This document shows positions 12,701 to 23,546 of a stretch of DNA of 64,000 nucleotides, in pieces. Within the stretch, counting starts at the first letter, position 1, and each line of letters starts with the position of its first letter. Location: positions 33,649,048-33,713,047 of the forward strand of contig CM055608.1 in NCBI GenBank assembly GCA_029379385.1. The letters run 5' to 3'. The notes under the pieces are model-generated. The model did no database searches. It was not told the DNA's origin and was given only the letters and a program-made list of their open reading frames with translations. This DNA is from Quillaja saponaria (Eukaryota > Streptophyta > Magnoliopsida > Fabales > Quillajaceae). The position numbers were made by a program, and so were the translations under genes.

Positions 12701-14020
12701 GATATTTGCAAAAGAAATGCTTGATGCCTATCTGATAAACCTAGTTAACTTGCTGACAATCTTTGTTTCAGCAACCTCTCTCTCACTCATTTTCTAATTC
12801 TTACGAATGCAAATAGAATCAATGATGTGATTCTAATTTAGTCTACGTTTAACCCTTTTATCAGCGAAAAAAGGTCGTGTCCTTTCTTCCCTTTCAAGAT
12901 ATTCCAGATGAGGTCAATTTTGTTACTCCATATTTTAAACAAAGTTTAATGAATCATGCATGGCCGACTGATCTAGGGAACTTGTCTTAATGCACTGCAG
13001 CAGCACTGCTGTGTTGCATGTAGATTCTTTGTAATGGGTGGTGTTATTTCTCCTTCGATGCTTGTAGAATCAAAGTTCTTTTTATCTTGTTTTCGTTAAA
13101 AAATCAAAATATTGTAATCCCTTATGTGTGGGGATCTTTCTACATTCATAGGAAGAACTTTTATGTTAAAAATCAAGTATCATAGACCATAATGGCTAGA
13201 GGGTGTTTTGACAGTTGAAGAAAGTGTTTTAGTTTAGAGTAGTAACTTGTGATTTATGCTCAATTCATTCATTACTGCAAGTTTAACTGTAGGATTCAGT
13301 TGTCATGTTTTGTCTTTAAGTTTGTATTTTGAACATTGTTAAACTTAAAAAGTTAATTTAGATTACCAAAGGTTTGTTTTGCTCTATTCTTTTTTCCCAA
13401 GAGATGGCAATGACTTCAATAGTATAGGAGCGTGTAAGCATCTGAAGATGTTCTCTTCGGGCGCTTGATTGAATGCTGGATAACCAGGAACCCTAGTTAT
13501 AATATTGTGTAGTTTTGTCAAATTATGTTGCAGACAGCTGCTGCTCCCGGACCCTCTGCTTCAATTCCTAGGCTGATTGATTTATGTTATCCTTTCGTAT
13601 ACTTTTGAGGGGTGAATTTTAATACATGATACCTTCTAGGTTTACCTGCAAATAAAATAGATAACTGTAAAAAGATGTTTTTCAATATGCACGAAATCTT
13701 TGACAGATGTTATTTGAACATGAAATCAAATGTAAAAAAGATTGGTTTTCACAACTGAATAGACCCCAGGCCTTAGGATAACAAGCTACATCCGAGAACT
13801 ACTTAAGCCAAAATTCCAATACAAGCTATATGGAGAACTTATGCCAAAATTCCAATACAAGTTATATTCCAGAACTACTCCAAAATTCCAACATATAACA
13901 TACCTCTTAGTACTACTGGAGTTAGAGAAACAAATAACAACTACTAGGCTTGAATTCTGGAAACAAAGATGTTCTCCTCCTGACAATCTTGCACATTTAA
14001 TTACGAACTATGATCACACT
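12701..14020. other. region between convergent genes
   Basis: No gene visible. The 3' flank of the MUSTANG-like relic (+) meets the 3' UTR of the tryptophanyl-tRNA synthetase gene (-). The part from about 13780 to 13900 holds a short tandem repeat, listed separately. Confidence 0.5.
13785..13892. repeat. minisatellite, about three imperfect copies
   Basis: Three imperfect copies of a unit of about 35-50 bp with the core ccaaaattccaataca followed by a gagaactac-type word. It lies just downstream of the TrpRS stop codon, so it would be transcribed in that gene's 3' UTR. Confidence 0.6.
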
Positions 14021-17000
14021 TCAGTCAAACATGTGGGGAAGTGGTCTTATTGCCATGAATGCATCCACCATCTGAAACAAAAAAAAAAATCAAGTTTCAT
14101 TTTTTTTGGTACGGTAGCAAACAATTAGTCTCAAATGCTTATTTCTGGTAATCTTGTAAAAGGGCAAACAAGAGCACAATCTACTTTAACGAAAACATGC
14201 AATGACACAAAACAAGTATTTTATAGAAACAAGAAATGTTAGTTAGCCAAGGAAACATCAGTCATCAGTGTATGTGCTAAATGGATTGACGCTAGAAGTC
14301 ATACCCACAGCACCAGGAAATTAAAATATAATTGAAATCAGATTGGCAAACTAAATCTAATGAATTGATCCATAAGAAGATACCAAACAGGATATAAAAT
14401 ATTTCCCACAAATTGGATTTGAAACAGTATCCTCTCATATGATCCTGTGACTGGGCTGGGCCCAGGCAGAGGACTGAATCAAAGAAAGGCAGAAGAAGGC
14501 ATCTATTTGACTGCCAACTGCCAAGAATGAATAGTTTAAGTGTGACCAACACAGCAATTTCCACATAAGAGTTATAAATTGAACAGCTACAGCTCCATTC
14601 ATATAAAAGATAACAAACAAATTAATTACTAGATCTCTTTTCTATTTTACTCAGCAGCATATTGGCAAAATTGAATGAACTTTTAGCTGATTCACTGAAA
14701 ATGTGGAACTTTTTTGAAATTGTAAGTGTACATCAGCTTCTCTGAAAAAGAATAGAAGAGTCTTCTTTACTTCTTTATGATGCTTTTCTTTGGGAATGTT
14801 TTACTTTCTCTCACATTCAAAGGGACTGGAGCCCTTCTCTACCAGTTTTTTATTTTTTATTTTTTCTTTTACTGTTGTTCTTGTTGTTTAGGAGGAAACC
14901 TATCCTCCTTCTTTTGCTATTTTTCTTTGTTGTTTTTAGCCAAACGTTCCTTTTTCGATCCAAAGTTACATGAACTTATGCCAATTGCACTTTGCTACCT
15001 GACAATGTAATTAGAAACATCTATGACTATATTTTCCAGAAAGCCCACCTCTTCTGTCACAGCAGCCCTAGCCCTACGATGTCTCTCCACCAATTCAGTC
15101 AAAACTTGAGTAAGGCGCTGCTTCACCTCACCTGTTAGCATTCGTCCTGCTCCATACTCCTATAAGGCATGACAAAAAATTTCAGATAAGAACCTAACAC
15201 AGGCACCTTTCAGGCTGCTTGTAAAACTGCAGCAAGAGTTTATATAAAAATCAGTAAAAGAAGAAATTTTACCTTCTTTATGTGTTCAAGCTCATTGTCA
15301 CCCTCTAGGAAAAAACTTAGGTACTTGACTGGTATATCTACCTGAATAAATTTGGAACAGATAAGTGTTCTTTGCCAAGTAAATTGCTAGGTAACAAAGC
15401 AGCCAAGTAAACCTTAAATTACTAAAGACATGAAAATCTAGACTCAGATTGGTTCTCACAATGCCTCAGGGCAACATACAAGACTGTAGGTTCTGCTACA
15501 CAAATAATCTCATACACTGTCTCATTAGCAAATACAATAAATCATGTCCTCAAAAAAGCAATGGCATGCATAGTTGCATCAATAATAAATTATAGTAGTA
15601 AATAAGCAAACATATACTTAGCAAAAAAAAAAGAGGAGCAAACAGATACATAGCATGCACATAAAGGAACTAAAATTTCAAAAGCAATCATTATTATCGA
15701 AAAATATAGATTGAGATCATAAACTAGATATGGTATGATGTTTTCACCATATAAAGTTGGTCTGTAAACATAGTTAGCAGCGTAAGAACGATAATTGCAA
15801 TATGAAATTACCTCAGTGATTGACTAGTGGTATCAGTACTGGAAGCAAAAACACAGACAGCAATTTATGTACTTTGTGCAATGTCAAATATGTGACATGC
15901 AATATTAGCATGAACTCGTAAGCATCTTTAACAATATTTAAAAAACTTATGTTAGCAAAAAGAACAGATTAGGACCTCAAGATTTGCTCCCAATTGTCTG
16001 TGTTTCTCTATGGAGTCTTGGCCCCCTGAGAATGCATACTTGTTTATCTGTAGACAACCACAAATATTAATATTATAGCAGAAGGCAACAGAAAAGGTAA
16101 TAACAAAAGAAATGAGAAGCATGAGAAGAAGATTAAATGTCCAAATTGTACATCTATACTAGTATCTATCATATAGATACATTAAATGTTAGATACACAA
16201 TTAGGGAGAAAAGGGAGAAACTATCTACTCATTTCGAAATACGAATAGATGGATGGAGAGAGAGAGAGAGAGAGAGGAAGGAGAGGGATGGGGGCTAAAC
16301 AGTCAAATTTTCCACCTCTCTAATAGCTCAAGTGAAACAAGTATTCAGAAAGGTTTGGGTAAATAGTCATTGTCAAGAGATTCTCCGATATTTATGTTAT
16401 TTGACTAGACATTTCTGTCAACTGTGTTTGCAAACCCTATGTCCATCCCATAGTTTGTGTACTTCGACATAATTTCTAGGAAATTATATCATGTAACTAT
16501 GTAAGAATAGTAAGACATTCCATAAGCAAACCTTGTTCTTTATGTCTTCCGCAGAATCAGTCACATAAATTGCAGAATTTGGATCACTAGCTGACATTTT
16601 TCCTGTCTCTCCCTGCAAGCACCCAAATTGCATGAAGATGAGCAATAACTGTCAATGTTTTACATAAAGCAGCAATGAAGCAAGCATAGACAGAGACCTT
16701 TATCCGAGTCAAAAATGGATGCAGCAAATAGGATGTAAAGTTGTAAAACTAGAGTTACCTATTTTTTTATCATATTGTTAAAAAGTATACGAGTTAAACA
16801 CATGTATCTTGTTGCCTTCCTGCATTAAAGTTAATATTGTCTTCTCAACTTTCTTTTCATAAGTTTGTCCCACTTTACTCGAGTGACAAGATGTTCTTTT
16901 CACTGATGAGTTTCACCTAACATATGAGCACGAACTTTAGTTTAATGTCGTGCTAATATCTCAACACATCCATCAAACTAAATAGAGTAGATGTAATTAC

Positions 17001-20000
17001 AACGTTTACTACAGAAACTTTGGTCAAACTAAACTGAATAAAATTCCAAATACAAGACTGCCTTGAATAATAATGATGTTAAGCATAGGCTTACAGACAC
17101 ATACAGACATGATAAATAAGTGGTCTCCTCATTATGATTGTAAAACTACCATTTCCATGCCAAATCACAAGAATACCTGCAAGGCAGGGAAGAACGTTGA
17201 TTCAATCAGGGAAGGCTTGTGCTCTCCTATCCGAGGAGCAACATCACGTGTCATTCTAAAGTAAGGATCCTGAACATCTCACAAAGAGTACAAATCATTG
17301 CACACAAACGCCCAACACATCTATAAATTATCAAATATAAATCGATGATCATGTCATAAGTAGGAGAGCAAACTGAGAGTGTATCAACTTCAATTGGGAT
17401 TGTATAAGAAAGTGTTTAGGAATTAACATAGTTTGCATATGCTATAAGTCAATAAAATACCATGCAGATATGTTAAGCGTACCGTTAGCTAGTAACAACA
17501 AATCTCTTTTTAGGAGCCAGATGATAATAAATCCTATTTGTGCCACTTCTTGTGAAAGCAAGACGGCGTGAGGCTTATCTAAGCATGCTGGGTTGGCTTA
17601 TCTCACAAGTTTCTCATACAACTAAAATAATACTTCTTGAGCAATCTCACGCCGGCTAATAAAGACTATAGACCTCAAAGAATTAGAATAAAATCACTCA
17701 CAAAATGGAAGCGCCGAGATTTGAATAGAAACATACAAATGACCAATAAAAGTTATTTCGTCACTACAATAAACAATAAGAAATATCTGACTAATCAAAT
17801 GGTCCAATATTTAAAAGCAGAAATATTTCAGAAAATACATAAGTAAAAATTCTTCACACCTGGTCAATTGCACAAGGAATCAAGCACCGCAGGTTCTCTT
17901 TGCCAGAAAATAGGTGAGGAAATGAACTGGGAAACGATGGCACGGCCTGCACTAAAAATTGAAGCATATGATATTATTTCATGTATATCTAAATTCCCAT
18001 TGACTTCCACACATAAAAATCATCATCAAAACAGTAGAAACTTAGAAAACCTAGTGGAGATAGGCTCCAAAGAGATATGATAATACCATACAAACTTTGC
18101 CTAAAAGTTCTTTGACACAAACTTTTTTGGTTATTTTAGTTGGATGCAGTGCTATCAAAGGCTCTAGGTACTAGGCGCAGGCGCGCACTTGCGGAAAGCA
18201 AGGCGCCTTACTAAAGAAAATAGAAAAATTGCTGCAAGCAAGATTTTCAGGCTTCCAGCAAGTAAAAACTAGTGTCAATATATTATGAAGGAGTAAAAAA
18301 AAGGAAAAATAAAATTAATAGCTATAGGCAAGAATTCCAAGAAGTAGAAAAATAAGAACATAAAAAATTTAGCTAAAGGCAAGAGGGACATCAAGTAGCC
18401 CACTAAGTTCAGCACGTAAATTCTATCTCTAAGCCAAAAAATATAAAATTAGTGCTTTTGCTTTCTAAATTCCTATTAAGTCCAACAAGTAGTCAACTAA
18501 GAGCCTTGGCACACGCCTGAGTGGTAAGCTTAGACCTGAAAGGCCTAGGCTGAGCCTGAAAGAATGAACCTCTTCTGAGGGATGCAAAGGTAAGAGGGCT
18601 GCTGGAGCCCCTAGCCTTTTGAAACTGAGGCACACCTTTAATAACACTAGTTGGATGTCACGTATGTATAGTGTTAACCAGAAGTGTAATTCTAGGTGAA
18701 TCAAACAACTTCTAATATAACAGTTTTTGAAATATGTTGCATTCCAGACGCTAGGACTTGCACACTATTGTAATGTATAGAAAAAGGATAGAGTAAGAAG
18801 GTTAAAATAATACATCATGCATCAACAAGGTAATGTAACAGCACAATTATCACACCTAAGAAGTAGAAACATAGACAGAGACATGGAGAAGAAGAAACAC
18901 TACAAGGTGACAGGCAATAGGTAGACGTATACTTGCTTCATAACATCACTCACGAAATGAATGTGCCTATGCAACCACAGCAAGGAACGTACCTGCACAG
19001 GTGGAAAACTAACTTTTCCAATATGATCTTCTCCGGTGAATCCAAAAATAGCAAATGCTTGATTTAAAGTCACACATTTGGAAACCTTCACCATGTTCTC
19101 ATAGAACGCACTGCACAGAACGGTCATGAGAATAACTCTCACAGTCTTGACAGTGCAAGTAATTGATCTTTAATAACTTCTTTTTTTTCTCATCAGAAGA
19201 GATGCATGCTATAGAGGTTAGATAAACAGTAAGCCAAACTGAGACTCTATATTCTCCATGACAAATATGGTTGAATTTAATTTCTGGAATCATTTTCTAG
19301 TATAAACATCTTCAGCTTAGGATTGACGAAATTATAACCATGTAAGAAGTCTGAGAGCCTTGGCTTGTTGCATTTTACAATAGAAGACCCATGCTTGCTT
19401 CGAATATATTTCAATGTTACTCCATTTGTGACACATGCTTGCTTCGAATATATTTCAATGTTACTCCATTTGTGACACACACACAAAAGATTCCTCTAAG
19501 TAATCAATGTTGAATCTTTCCCTCAACCAAAAATGAAAACTTTGGCTGAACTTCAAAATTACACGCACACACACACACACACACACACGCACAAAAGATT
19601 CCTCTAAGTAATCAATGTTGAATCTTTCCCTCACACACACACACAAAAGATTCCTCTAAGTAATCAATGTTGAATCTTTCCCTCAACCAAAAATGAAAAC
19701 TTTGGCTGAACTTCAAAATTAAGATCAGTTCCAATTCCTCAAAGTACTAAAAATTCAAAAGTTCAAGTAGTCCACTCAAGTTAAAAGAAAATTACAAAAT
19801 CTTTGGCTCGTCCATATTTTATGGCGAGTAAATAAAGGATTTCAAGCATACTTGTGAGATTCCAATTTAAGGTGAAACAAAACCTACCCGCCAACATGAT
19901 TAAAATCGGAGAAGATGAAAGTTTTTGAAATGTCAAAACCACAAGCAATGATATCTTTAGCATTCTCCCGAGCAAGTCTCTTGCCCTCCTCTATGGTAAG

Positions 20001-20647
20001 GCTCTTCCATAACACCTTTTCATCATCAGTTAGTTGTATTACAAGAGGAACCTTAAAAGCATCTTGCAGATACCTACATGCCATTTTCAGCAATGTTAAT
20101 ACCAATTTGAATTTGCAACAGCAGAATTTAGACTGACAAGTTCCTTTTTAATAAATTCCAATACCTGCTTTAATAGATTTTCTCATACACAAAGCACTGA
20201 AAAATAAGAAGGCTTACTTAGTGAACATAAAGGGAATCAAATGTCCTAAATGCAAAGCTTCGGAAGATGGTCCTCTTCCAGTATACAAATAGAACTTGTC
20301 TCCCCTCTCGTACAAATCCAAAATGTCATTGAAGTCCCTGTACCCCAAAATTCGACAAAAGAAATAAATGAATTTCGAAATGAATATGATAAATGCCTTA
20401 GAAAAGAGAGATACCGGTGAGCAAAGAAGACTTCGCGACGGAGGAAGACATGGGCAGGACGAGAAGTGAGACGCTCGACGCGTTGAACAAAGGAGTCATC
20501 GAGCCTTTTGCAGCCGAACTTGTCGATGAGCTTCTGATAATCGATCTTACCTCCGTCTTTGGCCGCCACTTGCCATGGATTCACCACCTGCTCTTCTTCT
20601 TCTGCAGCTGCTGCTCCACCTTCTTTTTCCTCCTCTATCTTCTCCAT
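14021..20647 (-). CDS. tryptophanyl-tRNA synthetase, cytosolic type
   Basis: Eleven coding exons (minus strand): 20647-20415, 20337-20218, 20073-19888, 19110-18993, 17946-17860, 17269-17177, 16612-16532, 16047-15976, 15341-15273, 15159-15049 and 14071-14021, all in phase, about 406 aa. The class I enzyme charges tRNA-Trp with tryptophan using ATP. The HIGH-like motif is in exon 2 ([15 protein letters not shown]) and the KMSKS-like KMSAS is in exon 7 ([17 protein letters not shown]). [28 protein letters not shown] and the C-terminal [12 protein letters not shown] are all conserved. The N-terminus is a Glu/Ala-rich linker ([21 protein letters not shown]) with no transit peptide, so the product is cytosolic. 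The ATG at 20645-20647 was chosen; the frame upstream has only GTG. The 51-nt last exon is separated by a 977-nt intron, and introns carry a hAT element and simple repeats. Confidence 0.93.
16258..16276. repeat. (GA)n microsatellite in a TrpRS intron
   Basis: A run of about nine AG dinucleotides within the intron between exons 7 and 8 of the synthetase gene. Confidence 0.8.
18147..18649. mobile_element. non-autonomous hAT-type element (about 503 bp) in a TrpRS intron
   Basis: It is flanked by a perfect 8-bp target-site duplication, GTTGGATG, at 18139-18146 and 18650-18657. The ends are imperfect inverted repeats: CAGTGCTATCAAAGG at the left and, on the other strand, TAGTGTTATTAAAGG at the right. 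The subterminal zone is rich in GGCGC and AGGC words (aggcgcaggcgcgc). An 8-bp duplication with short TIRs fits the hAT superfamily. No transposase frame is present, so it depends on an autonomous partner. It lies wholly in the intron between 17947 and 18992. Confidence 0.85.
19390..19722. repeat. nested minisatellite and (CA)n array in a TrpRS intron
   Basis: Two adjacent 44-bp copies starting at 19390 and 19434 (catgcttgcttcgaatatat...) are followed by three copies of a 41-bp unit (aaaagattcctctaagtaat...) starting at 19485, 19593 and 19645. They are separated by ACACAC runs. The sequence after the first copy also recurs after the third (aaccaaaaatgaaaactttg...), implying a larger duplication. 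The copies are nearly identical, so the expansion is recent and the length is probably polymorphic. Confidence 0.9.
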
Positions 20648-23546
20648 TGACACTATCTTCCCGAATCACACGCGCGATTGCCGAATATATTCAGGCTCTC
20701 TAGTCTCTGGCGGTCCAGTGAGGGATGACCAAATGAGGAAAAATGGCTGGAGGTTAGTCCGAGGTGATCGATGTGTTTGTTTGGACGCAGGAGAGTTCAA
20801 GACTTTCTACTTCACTACCCCCAGTACAAGTGACATAGCAAATGCCAAATGGTGTTTGTAAACACCAAACAGCCTAACAGCTTTATAATTAAGTATAGTA
20901 TTCTTTTTTTTTCATTATTATGTTTTTTTACAAAATTTGATTCTTTAGGTTATCAATCATAATTTCGTATTGGTGAGTGATTCGAAACCTAATTAGTAGG
21001 GATCTGATTCCGAATTAGTACCAAAAAACAGAATTTTTTTTTTATAGGACAGATGATTTGATACCCCACTCAATGTATTTAATATTGATTAATACTTATT
21101 AGCAGTGATGCTATATCAAATTAGTACAATAAAACATTATTGTGTTTTTTTTTATCGGACAGATCATTCGGTTCTACAATCAAGATATTAAATATTATTT
21201 ACAAAATTTAGTTTAAATGATAAGAGATATTTTAATAATTGAAAGATTTTTGTAATATTAAAGATTTAAATTTGTAAAAAATATATTTATTGAGAGTGAT
21301 AATAAAAAATGACAGGAATAGACTTCTATCCAAAAACATTATGAGCTTAGAAATATTCTTAAAAACTAAAAATATTCATCGTATTAATTCCTTTTAATTA
21401 AATCATATCTTTCAATTCAACATCAAATTCTATTTTAGTTCATAATAAGACAAATGATTCGATACCCTAATGTATTAAATATTAATTAATACTTCTTAGT
21501 AGTGATTTGATACCAAATTAGTACAATATAATATTAATTTGATTTGTTAGAAGACAGCTGATTTGATATTACAATCAAGATATTAAATATTATTTATTAT
21601 TTATTATTTACAAAATATAGTTTAAATGATAAGGGATATTTTAATAATTGAAAGATTTATGTAATATTAAAAATTTAAATTTGTAAAAAAAATATTTATT
21701 AAAAGAGATAAAAAAAATTATGAGTGTAGAAATATTCTTTAAAAACTAAAAATATTCATTGTATTAATTCCTTTTAATTCAATCACATCCTTCAATTCAG
21801 CATCAAATTCTATTTTAGTTCATAACAAACTTTCACCCTTCAAAAGGTAACCAATAACAAACTTTCACCCTTCAATAGGTAACCAATAGCCCATAACAGA
21901 TCTACTCCAACACTTCAATGTAATTATATGGCCTTTTTTTTTTAATGTAATTATATAGCCTTTTTTTTAAATGCTATCTGCATTGGATTCCTCTCCCTCT
22001 TGTTATTCTTCTTCTTATTCTTGTACTGGTATCGAATCACTCACCTTTTAATAAGTGTGATTACCCATATTCCATTCTTTTAACAAAGTTTAATATATTT
22101 AAGTAACATGACAATTGATTGTCAGTTAAAAATTAAAGTTAAAATCTTGATAAGTTGGACTTGTTCCACTTATCAATCTCAATCTCTTCCCTTAACGCAA
22201 AAGTATCATCTCTTTTTATTTTGAAAAAAAAATGATATCTATCAATTTTATTTTAAATATTTGTAATATTTCTTCTTAGTCTAACACTTCTAATATTTTA
22301 GATAAAAATTATAAAATTAAGATTTTTGTTGATCAAATATTTTAAAATTATTGAGCAATTTGATAATATTTTTAATTGAGAAAGAAATAAGAAAGAATAA
22401 GGGTGTCAAATAATTTTAGTACAAAACTGATAAAGAATAATAATTTTAAGACAAAATTGATCAAAAGATTAATATTTTAAGAATAATTAATTATATGTTT
22501 TTTATTAACTCATATAATAAAATATTTTAAATCAAATCGGCATTTTTCGTCTCAATTATAAAAAAAGTATTAGATTTGAAAACGACATTGCCAAATGTTT
22601 TGTAAATAAATTGATAAACATATAATATTTTAAAAATCGTAAATATTATTTGACCTTTTAGTTTTTAAATTAGATAAATGAAAAAAGTATTGAAACTTCG
22701 ATATAAAATTTGTCCCTTTTTAATGTATTAAAATAAAGAGTTTTTACACTTTTTGATTTTGACCTGCATTCACTTTATCTCTATGGTTCAATTTATTACA
22801 ATTAAATGTTTAATTTGCGTCTAAATTAACTCAAATAGAATAGGAAATATAATTAATAAAGTGACTAAGGATCAGCCAGGTGAATTAATAGATAATATAA
22901 AATTGTCTGCGTCTTGTATATATTTTTTCATAAATTAGCGAGAATTTAACTCAAGTTAATACTTGTTCTCCAAGGATTAGTTGGAAAAAGAAATAACAAA
23001 TTGGCAATGTAATAATAAGGTAATGTGACTACATGGGAAGATACTCCAAATTATATTCTGGATACAAATGAGATTGGGTTTCATGAGTACCTCAAATGGG
23101 AGCAAGTTTTGCTTCCATGTTTGCATGGTGGAACAATCTCCATAACTAGAGCCATTTAAGAGCTGCAACCAATGTTGAAGAACAGATGAATAAAACTGCA
23201 TACTCATAAAGTAACATATAGAAAATATTTGACTGCAACTCTTGATTCAGTATCTTAGGTCTACTCTGTTTTTTTCTATATGTTAACCTATATAAATGGC
23301 TTAATCTAATCACAATTTGCCCCAGTGGTTCTTAGAGTTACTATCAGTTACATGAAGTTGAAGCAGACTTTTTTGTTTACCAATTCACACTTAGCAGGCT
23401 CCCGAATACTCAAAGCACCAAGATTGATCCATTGAGGGAACTCCACCTTGGATGACCTATAGACGCAGAGTGTTAGTGCTTTTCTTCTAACAGCATAGTT
23501 ATCCTGTCGAGCCAATACCAACATCATGACTAATTCTCGTTACACA
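20648..23546. other. AT-rich intergenic region between TrpRS and the zinc-knuckle gene
   Basis: No gene can be supported. The first 250 bases should hold the TrpRS promoter and leader. A tandem duplication fills 21048-21829, and two copies of a 33-bp unit follow at about 21824-21889. The rest is AT-rich. About 22950-23546 should include the 3' UTR of the zinc-knuckle gene. Confidence 0.5.
21048..21829. repeat. tandem duplication of an AT-rich unit, period about 400 bp
   Basis: Unit 1 starts at about 21048 (gacagatgatttgatacccc) and unit 2 at about 21449 (gacaaatgattcgatacccta). The matching words run through both units to the shared end (catcaaattctattttagtt cataa, about 21440 and 21829). 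The units differ by scattered substitutions and small indels. No TIR or coding sequence was seen in it. Confidence 0.75.
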
